Shown here: positions 46,947 to 56,591 of the stretch, in pieces
How positions within the stretch are numbered: position 1 is the stretch's first letter
Layout of the letters: every line of letters begins with the position of its first letter
Assembly: GCA_029210875.1 (NCBI GenBank)
Contig: JARGFJ010000007.1
Location: forward strand, 1-64,000
Reading direction: 5' to 3'
DNA length: 64,000 nucleotides
Source of the DNA: Gammaproteobacteria bacterium
GTDB lineage: Bacteria; Pseudomonadota; Gammaproteobacteria; Nitrosococcales; Methylophagaceae
Notes under the pieces: model-generated
What the model was told of the DNA's origin: nothing
Seen by the model: only the letters and a program-made list of their open reading frames with translations
Databases searched by the model: none
Program-made: the position numbers and the translations under genes

Positions 46947-47720
46947 ATGGGCCTAGCCAAACGCATTATTCCTTGTCTTGATGTTGATGATGGTCGTGTT
47001 GTCAAAGGCGTACAGTTTGTTGATATTCGCGATGCCGGTGATCCTATCGAGGTAGCCAAACGCTACGATCAACAAGGTGCAGATGAGATCACCTTTCTTG
47101 ATATAACGGCAACACATCATGATCGAGACACCATGGTTCATGTTGTAGAAGCCGTTGCCAGTCAGGTATTTATACCTCTAACGGTTGGTGGCGGTATTCG
47201 TACCGTCGATGATATTCGAACAATGTTAAATGCCGGCGCAGATAAAGTAGGGATCAACTCCGCAGCAGTTAAAAATCCAGAATTTGTAAAACAAGCCGCA
47301 GAAAAATTCGGCTCGCAATGTATTGTTGTTGCAATTGATGCAAAACGAGTCTCAGCCGATGGTGAACCTAATAAATGGGAAATATTCACTCATGGCGGTC
47401 GCACTAGTACTGGAATTGATGCCATTGAGTGGGCGAAGAAAATGGTCGCTTATGGCGCCGGTGAAATACTGCTGACTAGTATGGATCGTGATGGCACTAA
47501 ATCTGGCTTTGATCTTGAGCTGACACGCGCAGTAAGTGATGCCGTTGCTGTTCCTGTAATTGCATCCGGTGGTGTTGGTGAATTACAAGATCTGACAGAT
47601 GGTGTAAAACTGGGTCGAGCAGATGCTGTGCTTGCCGCCAGCATTTTCCATTTTGGCCAACATACTGTGCAAGAAGCCAAGCAACAAATGGCAAGCCAGG
47701 GTATAGAGGTTAGACTTTAA
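46947..47720 (+). CDS. hisF: Imidazole glycerol phosphate synthase, cyclase subunit
   Basis: 257 residues, TIM barrel. [19 protein letters not shown] with catalytic Asp11; [18 protein letters not shown] with the second catalytic Asp; [13 protein letters not shown]. Forms IGP and AICAR with HisH. hisI begins at the very next base after the stop. Confidence 0.97.
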   Translation: MGLAKRIIPCLDVDDGRVVKGVQFVDIRDAGDPIEVAKRYDQQGADEITFLDITATHHDRDTMVHVVEAVASQVFIPLTVGGGIRTVDDIRTMLNAGADKVGINSAAVKNPEFVKQAAEKFGSQCIVVAIDAKRVSADGEPNKWEIFTHGGRTSTGIDAIEWAKKMVAYGAGEILLTSMDRDGTKSGFDLELTRAVSDAVAVPVIASGGVGELQDLTDGVKLGRADAVLAASIFHFGQHTVQEAKQQMASQGIEVRL

Positions 47721-48101
47721 ATGAACTGGTTAGATCAAGTGAAGTGGAATGAGCAGGGGCTTATACCTGTTATTACACAAGAACATAACAGTAAGCAAGT
47801 ACTCACATTAGCATGGATGAATAAAGAGTCATTGCAACTGACGGCAGATACAGGTCATGCCGTCTATTGGTCTCGTTCTCGCCAAAAGTTGTGGCATAAG
47901 GGTGAGCAGTCTGGCAACCAACAATTGATTAAATCCATCCGTTTAGATTGTGATAATGATGCTATCTTGCTAGAAGTTGAACAATCAGGTGGTATTGCAT
48001 GCCATACTGGTCGCCATCATTGTTTTTATAACAAGCTGGAAAATGGTCAATGGCAAATTACCGAATCAGTACTTAAAGACCCTAAAGAGATTTATAAATG
48101 A
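47721..48101 (+). CDS. hisI: Phosphoribosyl-AMP cyclohydrolase
   Basis: 126 residues, stand-alone HisI. Features: [52 protein letters not shown] and the zinc cysteines in [11 protein letters not shown]. As in Pseudomonas, hisE is a separate gene. Overlaps hisE by four bases. Confidence 0.95.
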   Translation: MNWLDQVKWNEQGLIPVITQEHNSKQVLTLAWMNKESLQLTADTGHAVYWSRSRQKLWHKGEQSGNQQLIKSIRLDCDNDAILLEVEQSGGIACHTGRHHCFYNKLENGQWQITESVLKDPKEIYK

Positions 48102-48415
48102 GCGATATTCTAAACAAATTAGCACAAGTACTCGAAGCACGTAAACAAGCGGATAAAGATAGCTCTTATGTCGCCAGTTTATATCATGCTGGTACCGATA
48201 AAATCCTCAAAAAATTAGGTGAAGAAGCGACTGAAACCGTGATCGCAGGCAAGGGTGGTGTTCGCGAAGAAATTATCTATGAAACTGCCGATCTTTGGTT
48301 TCACAGTTTAGTATTGTTAGCCCATAACAACATTAGTCCACAAGAGATTCTGGATGAACTTGATCGTCGATTTGGGTTGTCTGGGATTGATGAAAAAGCC
48401 AGTAGGAGCAAATAA
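48098..48415 (+). CDS. hisE: Phosphoribosyl-ATP pyrophosphatase
   Basis: 105 residues, MazG-like helical fold: [41 protein letters not shown] (metal glutamates) and [14 protein letters not shown]. Second step of histidine synthesis. It shares one base with the next gene (TAATG). Confidence 0.95.
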   Translation: MSDILNKLAQVLEARKQADKDSSYVASLYHAGTDKILKKLGEEATETVIAGKGGVREEIIYETADLWFHSLVLLAHNNISPQEILDELDRRFGLSGIDEKASRSK

Positions 48416-48753
48416 TGACCGATTGTATCTTTTGCAAAATCATTGCGGGTGAAATTCCATCTTCCAACGTATATGAGGATGACAAAATCTTTGCGTTCAA
48501 AGACATCAACCCTAAAGCATCGGTACATGTATTAGTTATTCCCAAACGTCATATCGACAGCCTTGATCACCTTGATCAGAGCCAACAGGATTTAATGGGG
48601 TATATGACTTTGAAACTGCCCGAAATCGCTCGAAGCCAAGGCCTGAATAACGGTTTCAGAACAATTATCAATACTGGTCCCGATGGCGGCCAAGAAGTTG
48701 GGCATTTACATTTTCATATCCTCGGCGGCAGTAAGATGCCTGGGTTTAATTAG
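48415..48753 (+). CDS. hinT: HIT-family nucleotide phosphoramidase HinT
   Basis: 112 residues. CIFCKIIAGEIPSSNVYEDD at the start with paired cysteines, and the histidine triad HLHFHILGG near the end. Hydrolyses nucleoside phosphoramidates such as AMP-lysine. Frequently found between hisE and tatA. Confidence 0.94.
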   Translation: MTDCIFCKIIAGEIPSSNVYEDDKIFAFKDINPKASVHVLVIPKRHIDSLDHLDQSQQDLMGYMTLKLPEIARSQGLNNGFRTIINTGPDGGQEVGHLHFHILGGSKMPGFN

Positions 48754-48762
48754 GAGCATATT

Positions 48763-49002
48763 ATGGGTTTAGGCGGAATTAGTATTTGGCAATTACTTAT
48801 TGTTTTAGTCATTGTCATCTTATTGTTTGGAACTAAGAAACTACGCTCTTTAGGTGGTGACCTAGGCAGTGCAATCAAAAACTTCAAACAATCTGTACGT
48901 GAAGGTGAAGATAGCGTTAAAGATGACGATGCTGCAATAAATCATGATCAAACTGCTTCTAATCAACACGCCTCTGAAAAAGACAAACACTCGAACAACT
49001 AA
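48763..49002 (+). CDS. tatA: Twin-arginine translocase subunit TatA
   Basis: 79 residues. One membrane helix ([22 protein letters not shown]), the FGTKKLR hinge, an amphipathic helix ([19 protein letters not shown]) and a charged tail. TAGGAG lies 7 bases before the ATG. Forms the translocation pore with TatBC. Confidence 0.95.
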   Translation: MGLGGISIWQLLIVLVIVILLFGTKKLRSLGGDLGSAIKNFKQSVREGEDSVKDDDAAINHDQTASNQHASEKDKHSNN

Positions 49003-49004
49003 AT

Positions 49005-49283
49005 ATGTTTGATATCGGTTTTTGGGAATTATTACTGATTGCCGTTGTTGCCTTAGTTGTTGTTGGGCCAGAGCGCTTACCTAAACTGATTCGTGTAACA
49101 GGAATGTGGGTTGGTCGCGCCAACACATCATTACAATCAATCCGAAATGATATTAGTCGAGAATTACGTGCCGAAGAACTCAAGCAGGCGCTGAATAAAA
49201 CAATTGATGTATCAGATATAGATAAAACCATCTCAGAAAACAACATGCAAAAATCCGATAAGGACAGCAATGGAAACGGATAA
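49005..49283 (+). CDS. tatB: Twin-arginine translocase subunit TatB
   Basis: 92 residues. Begins MFDIGFWELLLIAVVALVVVGPERLPKLIR, with the conserved glutamate in the helix and the VxGPxRLP hinge typical of TatB. Two bases after tatA; overlaps tatC by 14 bases. Confidence 0.95.
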   Translation: MFDIGFWELLLIAVVALVVVGPERLPKLIRVTGMWVGRANTSLQSIRNDISRELRAEELKQALNKTIDVSDIDKTISENNMQKSDKDSNGNG

Positions 49284-50010
49284 TCAACAACCATTGATTT
49301 CGCACTTGATTGAGTTACGAGACCGTTTATTGCGAGGCATCGTTGCTGTACTCATTATTGCAGCCTGTTTATTACCCTTTTCTAATGACTTATATCATTT
49401 CTTAGCAGAACCTTTATTACGGCATTTACCTGAGTCAAGCACAATGATTGCTACCGAAGTAGCGTCGCCGTTTTTAACGCCTTTCAAGCTCACATTAAGC
49501 GTTGCCATCATGCTTGCGATTCCAGTATTACTCTATCAACTCTGGGCATTTATTGCTCCAGGTTTATATGACAATGAACGCAAAATGGTGTTTCCATTAT
49601 TGCTTGCAAGTACGTTATTGTTCTTCTTAGGTATTGTGTTTGCTTACTTTGTGGTGTTTCCACTTGTTTTTGGCTTTTTAACACAAGCCGCACCTGAAGG
49701 CGTGGCTGTGATGACTGATATCAGCAGTTATCTCGACTTTGTTTTGAAATTATTTTTTGCTTTTGGGTTGGCATTTGAAGTACCTATAGCAACATTATTA
49801 TTAATCTGGACCGGCATTTCGTCTGTTAAAAGCTTAACAGAGAAACGTCCATACATTATTGTTGGCGCATTTGTTATTGGTATGTTGTTAACACCACCCG
49901 ATATCATTTCACAAACCTTGTTAGCTTTGCCGGTTTGGCTATTATTTGAGAGTGGTTTACTGTGTGCTCGTTTTTTACCTAAAAAATCCAGCGAACAAGA
50001 TGATGGTTAA
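49270..50010 (+). CDS. tatC: Twin-arginine translocase subunit TatC
   Basis: 246 residues, six membrane helices. PLISHLIELRDRLLRG is the signal-peptide-binding N-terminus with its glutamate; YQLWAFIAPGLYDNERK and the proline-rich periplasmic loops follow. Recognises twin-arginine signals. Last gene of the his-hinT-tat series. Confidence 0.96.
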   Translation: METDNQQPLISHLIELRDRLLRGIVAVLIIAACLLPFSNDLYHFLAEPLLRHLPESSTMIATEVASPFLTPFKLTLSVAIMLAIPVLLYQLWAFIAPGLYDNERKMVFPLLLASTLLFFLGIVFAYFVVFPLVFGFLTQAAPEGVAVMTDISSYLDFVLKLFFAFGLAFEVPIATLLLIWTGISSVKSLTEKRPYIIVGAFVIGMLLTPPDIISQTLLALPVWLLFESGLLCARFLPKKSSEQDDG

Positions 50011-50022
50011 CTCACATTTGAA

Positions 50023-50367
50023 CTAAGTGCCATATCGCATACGAGTACCATGCTCTAGAGACAGTAAAATTTCTTCCGCCCTAATATTGTTCGGGAAATA
50101 ACAGCCAGATATTTTGGCAGCATGAATACTTGCACCTTCGAGATTATCACAATCTGAAAAATCGACGCCGCGTAAATCTGCTTGACGAAAATAACTGTTC
50201 GAAAAATCAAGTCCTGTGGTAACAATGCCCTGTAAATTCAAGTGCCTAAAGTCACATCCTGTTAGATCCGATTTTTCCCCAGCTTCAATGCGCTGATTAA
50301 ATTCAGCCACTTTTCCATCTCGCAATAAACGGTAAAGTGGATCATCTGAAATGCGAGGTGCCGCCAT
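50023..50367 (-). CDS. Short pentapeptide-repeat protein
   Basis: 114 residues. Pentapeptide A(D/N)LxX repeats cover about residues 36-95 (TGCDFRHLNLQGI, TGLDFSNSYFRQADLRGVDFSDCDNLEGASIHAAKISGCYF), predicting a short right-handed beta helix. The N-terminal ~30 residues look helical. AAGGAT before the ATG. It follows the 82-residue gene by 11 bases. Function unknown. Confidence 0.85.
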   Translation of the reverse strand: MAAPRISDDPLYRLLRDGKVAEFNQRIEAGEKSDLTGCDFRHLNLQGIVTTGLDFSNSYFRQADLRGVDFSDCDNLEGASIHAAKISGCYFPNNIRAEEILLSLEHGTRMRYGT

Positions 50368-50378
50368 TCAATTTATCC

Positions 50379-50627
50379 TTATGCTGTGATATCAATTGTT
50401 CCACCAGGATTATTGAGATTAAATCCTGATTGTTGCGCCTCTGTAGATTCATTAACTACATTAACATTACTAAGTGCTGTTGATTCTTGTTCACTTGCAG
50501 ATACTGTGTTTTGAGTTTCATTGCTAGATTGTGCCTGGGTTTGACGCCCTGTAAGCTCAGCTTCCTGAGATAAAGGATTTGTTAGTGTTGGTTGACCGCT
50601 GAATGGTGCAATTCCAGGAATTTCCAT
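50379..50627 (-). CDS. Small Ser/Gln/Asn-rich protein of unknown function
   Basis: 82 residues, polar and probably disordered (long S/T/Q/N/E region 15-65), ending GFNLNNPGGTIDITA. No signal peptide or membrane helix. A strong AAGGAG lies about 7 bases before the ATG, which supports a real gene. Co-oriented with the pentapeptide gene. I do not recognise it. Confidence 0.65.
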   Translation of the reverse strand: MEIPGIAPFSGQPTLTNPLSQEAELTGRQTQAQSSNETQNTVSASEQESTALSNVNVVNESTEAQQSGFNLNNPGGTIDITA

Positions 50628-50699
50628 AACATACTCCTTAATTATTTAGGATTCAGACAGTTAGATTACAACTTCTGGCTATTGAAGTAAATTGGTTAA

Positions 50700-51551
50700 C
50701 TATGAATCATGTCGTTTTGTGACACTATTAACATTTTCGATTAATAGCTGCTCAATACGTTCCAATTGTAACTCCATTTGTTCAGCATGCTGTTTTAACC
50801 AATGAACCTCAGCTGCTTCACCTTCACCTTGATCGCGCTGATACTGCTCTTGTTCTTTTTGCATGACATCAAGAATAACGCCAATCATCATATTAAGAAA
50901 AACAAAGGCTGTTAAAAAGATAAAACTAAGATAAAAAATCCAACTCAGAGGAAACACCGTCATAGTCTCATACATGACATCAGTCCAATCTTCGAACGTC
51001 GCAACTCGAAATAAAGTTAACATCGAAATTGAAATATTACCCCACAATTCATTGTTGATATGTTCAAACATAAAACTACCAATGGCAGCATAGATATAAA
51101 AAATAATAAACATCAGTAAGACAACATACCCCATTGTGGGCAACGCTTTTAATAATGCATTAATTAATAAACGTAATTCAGGTATTAATGATATTAATCG
51201 TAACACCCTGAATATACGTAATAATCGAGCCAGTAATACCGTGTCATTGCCTTCTAACGGTAATAAACTGGCTACAACAATTATAAAATCAAATACATTC
51301 CAGCCTTTTTTAAAGAAATCTAAAAATCTCGGCTCTGAAGATAACCGGATTAAAATTTCAAATAGAAAAAAAGCCGTAATAAAGTTATCAGACCATCTGA
51401 TGATTAGATTTGCCGTTGAACCGACATCATAGGTTTTTGCACCGGTTAACAGTGCTGATAACACGATAATTGTGATGACAAAAAGTTCAAATAATTTGTT
51501 TTGATGTAATTTAAATAAGACATGTTTAATTTGTGATGTTTTTGTTGTCAT
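50700..51551 (-). CDS. Voltage-gated cation channel, BacNav family
   Basis: 283 residues, a single six-helix channel subunit that would form a tetramer. The voltage sensor S4 carries Arg109, Arg112, Arg115 and Arg118 at every third position (ARLLRIFRVLRL). The pore helix and filter are TFEDWTD (185-191); S6 is FLTAFVFLNMMIGVILDVM. A C-terminal coiled coil (about 228-275) is typical. The filter is more acidic than the Na-selective TLESWSM type, so calcium permeability is possible. Confidence 0.9.
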   Translation of the reverse strand: MTTKTSQIKHVLFKLHQNKLFELFVITIIVLSALLTGAKTYDVGSTANLIIRWSDNFITAFFLFEILIRLSSEPRFLDFFKKGWNVFDFIIVVASLLPLEGNDTVLLARLLRIFRVLRLISLIPELRLLINALLKALPTMGYVVLLMFIIFYIYAAIGSFMFEHINNELWGNISISMLTLFRVATFEDWTDVMYETMTVFPLSWIFYLSFIFLTAFVFLNMMIGVILDVMQKEQEQYQRDQGEGEAAEVHWLKQHAEQMELQLERIEQLLIENVNSVTKRHDS

Positions 51552-51680
51552 AGCAGTTTACTCGGACAATTAATTTTAAAATCGTCGCACAATAGCAGAC
51601 CATCAATAAAAGCTATAGATATTTTAGTTAAAAAGAGTAGGATTAAAGACGTTTATAACAACGAATATAGAGATGAAAAT

Positions 51681-51914
51681 ATGACAATAAAACAAGAATT
51701 AGTAGACGAAATCGAGATCTTGCTTCGATATAACCTTGAAACAACACAAGAGGGAATTAAGGTACATCACACTGCGCGTGAGGGTTTGATCTCTGCGGTC
51801 AAACGTCTTCATAAAAAAGGTTTGGTTGATAGTGAAGATGGTGGTTATTTAACTGATCTTGGTCATGAAGCGGCAGAACATACTCAAGCAGCACTTCGTA
51901 TTCTTAGCATATAA
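51681..51914 (+). CDS. TIGR02647-family small protein
   Basis: 77 residues matching the TIGR02647 conserved gammaproteobacterial family: ELVDEIEILLRYNLETTQEGIKVHH, then RLHKKGLVDSEDGGYLTDLGHEAAEH. The second half resembles a winged helix, and some relatives are labelled DNA-binding; function unknown. Lone gene converging on folA. Confidence 0.85.
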   Translation: MTIKQELVDEIEILLRYNLETTQEGIKVHHTAREGLISAVKRLHKKGLVDSEDGGYLTDLGHEAAEHTQAALRILSI

Positions 51915-51930
51915 AATCTACTTACTTTAG

Positions 51931-52419
51931 TTAACAGCGATCATAAATAATAAAACTGAATGGAAATTCGTTTTTATCATCAGCAGGATGATCTTCACGA
52001 TTCAATTGTTGCCAATCAGATTTTTGCCAATCTGGAAACCAGGTATCACCCTCTTCCAGATTGGCATGAACTTGGGTCAGGTAAAGCCTATCAGCTAAAG
52101 GCAAAAACTGTTGGTAAAGTGAAGCCCCGCCCATAATCATCGCTTCTTCAGCATCACCACAGGCTTTAAGTGCATCTTCAATGGTGTGCACAACAATGCA
52201 ACCATCAACAGCATAGTCTTTATTTTTCGTCACAATAATATTAGTTCTACCAGGCAATGGGCGGCCTATCGATTCATGGGTATTTCTACCCATAATAATA
52301 GGTTTACCCATCGTTACTCGGCGAAAATTCTGCAAGTCAGCTGATAACTTCCAAGGAAGATCATTATTCTTACCAATCAAACTTTGTTGATCCATTGCAA
52401 CTATTATCGCGATTTTCAT
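51931..52419 (-). CDS. folA: Dihydrofolate reductase
   Basis: 162 residues. IIVAMDQQSLIGKNNDLPWKLSADLQNFRRVTMGKPIIMGRNTHESIGRPLPGR has the substrate Asp and Met-20-type loop, and MIMGGASLYQQFLPLADRLYLT binds NADPH. Regenerates tetrahydrofolate. Divergent from the Na/Pi cotransporter. Confidence 0.97.
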   Translation of the reverse strand: MKIAIIVAMDQQSLIGKNNDLPWKLSADLQNFRRVTMGKPIIMGRNTHESIGRPLPGRTNIIVTKNKDYAVDGCIVVHTIEDALKACGDAEEAMIMGGASLYQQFLPLADRLYLTQVHANLEEGDTWFPDWQKSDWQQLNREDHPADDKNEFPFSFIIYDRC

Positions 52420-52522
52420 AAAAATTAAACCTTAACAAAACATTCAACCTGCATGATACCAGCTCCTAAAATATCAGGTATTATCAGCCTAAAAATCTAT
52501 TTTAAATTTACAAAGGGTGTTC

Positions 52523-54169
52523 ATGTCTGTTTTTGCAATGATCAGTGCAGGTATTGGCGGTTTAGGCTTATTTTTATTAGGTATGTGGTTAATGTCTGAT
52601 GGCTTGAGAATGGCTGCTGGTGATGCACTTAATCATTTTTTACATCATTGGACGAAAACCCGACTTCGCGGTTTAGGTGTTGGTATATTCCTGACATCAT
52701 TAATTCAATCATCAGGTGCTGTTACGGTTGCGACTATTGGGTTTACCAATGCTGGTTTATTGAGTTTACGACGCGCAATCTGGATTATTTTTGGCAGCAA
52801 TATAGGTACCACAACAACCGGCTGGTTAGTCACTTTAATTGGGTTTAATTTCAAAATAAGTGCTTTTGCACTTCCAATAATTGGTATTGGCATGGTGTTA
52901 AAGCTAGTAAAATCAGAATCTTGTACAGGTTCGCTTGGGCAAGCCATGGTCGGGTTTGGTATTTTATTTATGGGTATCGATGTACTTAAAGATACCTTCT
53001 CACTATTAGGTGAACACGTCTCTTTCGATGGTGTAGGACAAGATGGATTAATTAACATCCTGTTATACGTCGGTTTCGGCTTTCTAATAACCGTCTTAAT
53101 GCAATCATCAAGCGTAACCTTGGCAATCACGCTGACGGCGTTAGCAGGCGGTATTATGACCTTATTACCCGCTGCTGCAATTGCCATTGGAGGTAACCTG
53201 GGTAGTACAACTACGGCTATTTTCTCATCCTTTGGTACAAATGCTGTCGCAAAGCGTGTTGTTGCCAGCCATGTTATTTTTAATGTTATTACAGCAATAG
53301 TTTCTTTAATTCTAATAACACCGTTACTATCAGGCATCATTTTTGTTCAGTCATTATGGGATGCTACTGGCTCCACAACAACAACGCTTGCCTTATTTCA
53401 TACGGTATTTAATGTGTTGGGTGTATTACTAATGTGGCCATTTGCAGATACATTAGTATCATGGCTAAAAAATCGTTTTAAAACAAAAGATGAAGATCTG
53501 GCCAAACCAATGTATCTGGATAAACATTCATTATCGGTGCCGTCATTGGCATTACACGCCTTAAAAAAAGAGTTAAAACGGGTAGCTGACTACGCTCTGG
53601 AAATGGCAAAAGAGTGTATCAATTTTGAATCATCTTCAAATAAATTCGCCACTAAAGATAAAGTAATAGAAAGCTTAAATCTTGCTATTGGTGACTATAC
53701 AAGCAAACTTTACAAACAGAATTTAACTGAAGATATTTCTGAAAAATTACCTAGCATATTACGTGTATCACAATACTATGATGCTATTTCAGAATTATCG
53801 GTAATGGTTAACGCTGGCAAAAAGCAAATTGCAACCTCCCTCAATCCAGCTATTGAAGAACAATTAAATGTATTTTATAAACACAGTGTAAGCTTGCTTG
53901 AGAATGCAAGTATTGATACAGCTATCGCTAAACAAGTGTTAAATAAACAACTGGAAGAACTTGAAAAAGAGTATCAATCACTAAAATCCTTGCTATTAAG
54001 ACGAGGTGCAGAAGGTCAGTTATCAATTGCTAAAATGGATAAAACCATGACCTCAATTAGCCAAATCAGACGAATTTCGCAGCAAGCATTCAAAGCATAT
54101 GTTTATTACGAAACACTTAAAACGCTCGAAAAATATAATGACAATGATGAGATCATAACTGAGGTATAA
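52523..54169 (+). CDS. Na/Pi cotransporter family protein (YjbB/NptA type)
   Basis: 548 residues. Two inverted membrane repeats with the QSS motifs (SLIQSSGAVTVA and VLMQSSSVTLAI) and the GSNIGTTTT / GGNLGSTTTA partners, followed by a C-terminal PhoU-like helical domain (about 345-545). Likely exports or imports phosphate with sodium. ATG 52523 is chosen over the GTG two codons upstream because of the spacing to AAAGGG. Confidence 0.9.
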   Translation: MSVFAMISAGIGGLGLFLLGMWLMSDGLRMAAGDALNHFLHHWTKTRLRGLGVGIFLTSLIQSSGAVTVATIGFTNAGLLSLRRAIWIIFGSNIGTTTTGWLVTLIGFNFKISAFALPIIGIGMVLKLVKSESCTGSLGQAMVGFGILFMGIDVLKDTFSLLGEHVSFDGVGQDGLINILLYVGFGFLITVLMQSSSVTLAITLTALAGGIMTLLPAAAIAIGGNLGSTTTAIFSSFGTNAVAKRVVASHVIFNVITAIVSLILITPLLSGIIFVQSLWDATGSTTTTLALFHTVFNVLGVLLMWPFADTLVSWLKNRFKTKDEDLAKPMYLDKHSLSVPSLALHALKKELKRVADYALEMAKECINFESSSNKFATKDKVIESLNLAIGDYTSKLYKQNLTEDISEKLPSILRVSQYYDAISELSVMVNAGKKQIATSLNPAIEEQLNVFYKHSVSLLENASIDTAIAKQVLNKQLEELEKEYQSLKSLLLRRGAEGQLSIAKMDKTMTSISQIRRISQQAFKAYVYYETLKTLEKYNDNDEIITEV

Positions 54170-54384
54170 CAGACTTATAAAAAGGATCATAAGTTGTGGA
54201 TAACTTTAGCTGTGGATAACTATCAACTTTATCCACAAGAGATCCGCCTGATCAGCTTAAACTTATCAACACCAAAGATCAGCTTTAACATGATGAAAAA
54301 TATAAATATATAAATCTTATACAGTTACACACAGGCAATAATCATCAACATCTTTTATCTTTTAAATACTTCTAATTATTATTA
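54170..54384. other. DnaA-box cluster, candidate replication origin
   Basis: Three perfect 9-mer DnaA boxes lie within 43 bases: TGTGGATAA at 54195-54203 and 54211-54219, and TTATCCACA at 54229-54237. A near match TTATCAACA is at 54263-54271 and a weaker TTACACACA at 54325-54333. Four GATC sites fall between 54185 and 54280. GATCAGCTTAAAC and GATCAGCTTTAAC form a direct repeat (54250, 54277). The rest to 54384 is strongly AT-rich, as an unwinding region would be. It could instead be a DnaA-titrating or DnaA-regulated promoter for priA. Confidence 0.6.
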
Positions 54385-56559
54385 ATGATCACACTTTTAG
54401 AAATTGCTGTCCCTTGTCCATTAAGACAAACCTTCGATTATCTTGCTGATCCTGTAATAAAAAATTGGCAAACAGGGATGAGAGTAGAAGTACCTTTTGG
54501 ATCACGGCAACTCATCGGAATTGTTGTTAATATAAAAACAGCAACAGATAACGACACACAAAAATTAAAACAGATAACACAGTGCATTGATGCTACAGTT
54601 ATCATTCCATCTGACTTACTTGAATTAACCGTTTGGATTAGTGATTATTACCATCACCCCATTGGGGATTGTTTTCAAGCTGTGTTACCAAAACGATTAC
54701 GTCTCGGTGATCCCGCTGATATTCAACAAGAATCCTATTGGGTATTTAAACAAGATCAGGAATTAAAATTAGGTAAAAAACAGCAACAAATTATCGATTT
54801 ACTTAAAATCCATCCTGACGGTCTCCGTCAATCTGATATCTATCATCAACTAGGACAATGTCGATCATCGTTGTTAACACTGCAACAGAAATACACAATA
54901 GAAGAAGAGTTTCGATTTAAGAAGCCGTACCAAATTGCTCGTTCCGAACCATTTCAACTCAATTCAGAACAGCAGTTCGTAGTAGAAACAGTATCGAAAA
55001 CTGACACTACATTTTCACCCTTTTTACTTGATGGGATTACCGGCAGTGGTAAAACAGAAGTTTATATTGAACTTGCTCGAAAATGCATCGAAAGCAACAA
55101 ACAGGTGTTGGTGTTAATTCCAGAAATTGGTTTAACCAGTCAGTTTGTACAACGATTTAAACAACGACTTGCCGCAACAATTGTTATATTAAATTCATCG
55201 ATCTCAGATGGTGAAAGAAAACAAGCGTGGTTATTAGCACAACAAGGTTTAGCCGACATCGTCATTGGAACACGATCGGCTGTTTTTACACCTTTACCTC
55301 GACTTGGTTTAATTATCATTGATGAAGAACATGATAGCTCGTATAAACAGCAAGATGGTTTACGTTACCATGCTCGAAATGTGGCCTTAATAAGAGCCCA
55401 ACGTGCTTCACTTCCGATCGTAATGGGCAGTGCAACACCCTCTTTAGAAAGTCTATACAACGTAGAACAACAACGATATCAACTGCTAACCTTAAGTCAG
55501 CGAGCAACTGGGGCAAGTCTTCCCAAAATAACATTGGTTGATAGTGGTGGGCCAAAAGCGGATAACGCTCTTTCAAGTATTTTGTATCATGCAATTGATA
55601 AAGAAATTAAAGCCGGCAATCAAGTATTACTTTTTATAAATCGTCGCGGTTTTGCACCTGTTTTAATGTGTCATGATTGTGGTTGGCAAGCAAAATGTAC
55701 CTATTGCGATGCCAAAATGATTGTACATCAACGACGCAATCTTCTTTGTTGCCATCATTGTGGTGCAATGCAGCGTCTTGTTGATGAATGTCCTGATTGC
55801 GCTAACACAGAACTTAATACCTATGGCGCTGGTACCGAACAAATAGAACAAAATTTACAAATGTTTTTCCGAAACACACCCGTGTTACGCATCGATCGGG
55901 ATAGTACCCAACGCATTAATGCATTTAGTGATTTAATTGAAGATATCAATAAAGGTGAAGCAAGGATTTTGGTTGGCACTCAGATGTTGGCTAAAGGCCA
56001 TGATTTTCATGATGTGACTTTGGTTGGTGTGTTAGATGCTGATCAAGGTTTGTTTAGTGCGGACTTTAGAGCAACTGAAAGCCTGGCTCAATTAATTGTG
56101 CAAGTAACTGGTAGGGCTGGTCGTGGCGAAAAAACGGGAGAGGTGATTATTCAAACATCCCAACCGCAACATCCTTTTTGGAAAGATTTACTAAAACATG
56201 GTTATAGCTATACCGCTAAAAAATTATTACAAGAACGGCAAGATTTAATGATGCCGCCAGCAGGTTCATTATGTATTATTCGAGCCGAAGATAAACAACA
56301 GGAAATGGCAATGACATTGCTTAATGCTATGTTGGCGCTTTTTAATCAAAACAAACATGCAGAAGTCATGGTATTTGGTCCAGTTCCTGCCATTATGGAA
56401 AAAAGGGCAGGACGATATCGAGCTCAATTATTATTATCAAGCCAACATAGAAAGCCAATTCATCAGTTGCTCGATCGAACAATAAAGCAGATTTCGGCAT
56501 TAAAATTAGCTCGAAAAGTACGTTGGTCTATCGATGTTGATCCTATCGATTTAATGTAA
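54385..56559 (+). CDS. priA: Primosomal protein N' (replication restart helicase)
   Basis: 724 residues. N-terminal 3'-end-binding domain (AVPCPLRQTFDYL), helicase core with Walker A GITGSGKTEVY (about 216-226), DEEH box (about 313-316), zinc cysteines from about 429 (CHDCGWQAKCTYCDAKM and CCHHCGAMQRLVDECPDC), and helicase motifs ending GRAGRGEKTGEVIIQT. Restarts stalled forks. Its upstream gap holds the DnaA-box cluster. Confidence 0.97.
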   Translation: MITLLEIAVPCPLRQTFDYLADPVIKNWQTGMRVEVPFGSRQLIGIVVNIKTATDNDTQKLKQITQCIDATVIIPSDLLELTVWISDYYHHPIGDCFQAVLPKRLRLGDPADIQQESYWVFKQDQELKLGKKQQQIIDLLKIHPDGLRQSDIYHQLGQCRSSLLTLQQKYTIEEEFRFKKPYQIARSEPFQLNSEQQFVVETVSKTDTTFSPFLLDGITGSGKTEVYIELARKCIESNKQVLVLIPEIGLTSQFVQRFKQRLAATIVILNSSISDGERKQAWLLAQQGLADIVIGTRSAVFTPLPRLGLIIIDEEHDSSYKQQDGLRYHARNVALIRAQRASLPIVMGSATPSLESLYNVEQQRYQLLTLSQRATGASLPKITLVDSGGPKADNALSSILYHAIDKEIKAGNQVLLFINRRGFAPVLMCHDCGWQAKCTYCDAKMIVHQRRNLLCCHHCGAMQRLVDECPDCANTELNTYGAGTEQIEQNLQMFFRNTPVLRIDRDSTQRINAFSDLIEDINKGEARILVGTQMLAKGHDFHDVTLVGVLDADQGLFSADFRATESLAQLIVQVTGRAGRGEKTGEVIIQTSQPQHPFWKDLLKHGYSYTAKKLLQERQDLMMPPAGSLCIIRAEDKQQEMAMTLLNAMLALFNQNKHAEVMVFGPVPAIMEKRAGRYRAQLLLSSQHRKPIHQLLDRTIKQISALKLARKVRWSIDVDPIDLM

Positions 56560-56591
56560 ATTCATGTTTATTTTAGTAACGTTTAGTAATC

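Noticed and set aside
52705-53340. 211-codon antisense frame inside the Na/Pi cotransporter gene
   Set aside because: The opposite strand has clear membrane repeats and QSS motifs; the antisense frame is Pro/Ile-rich noise.
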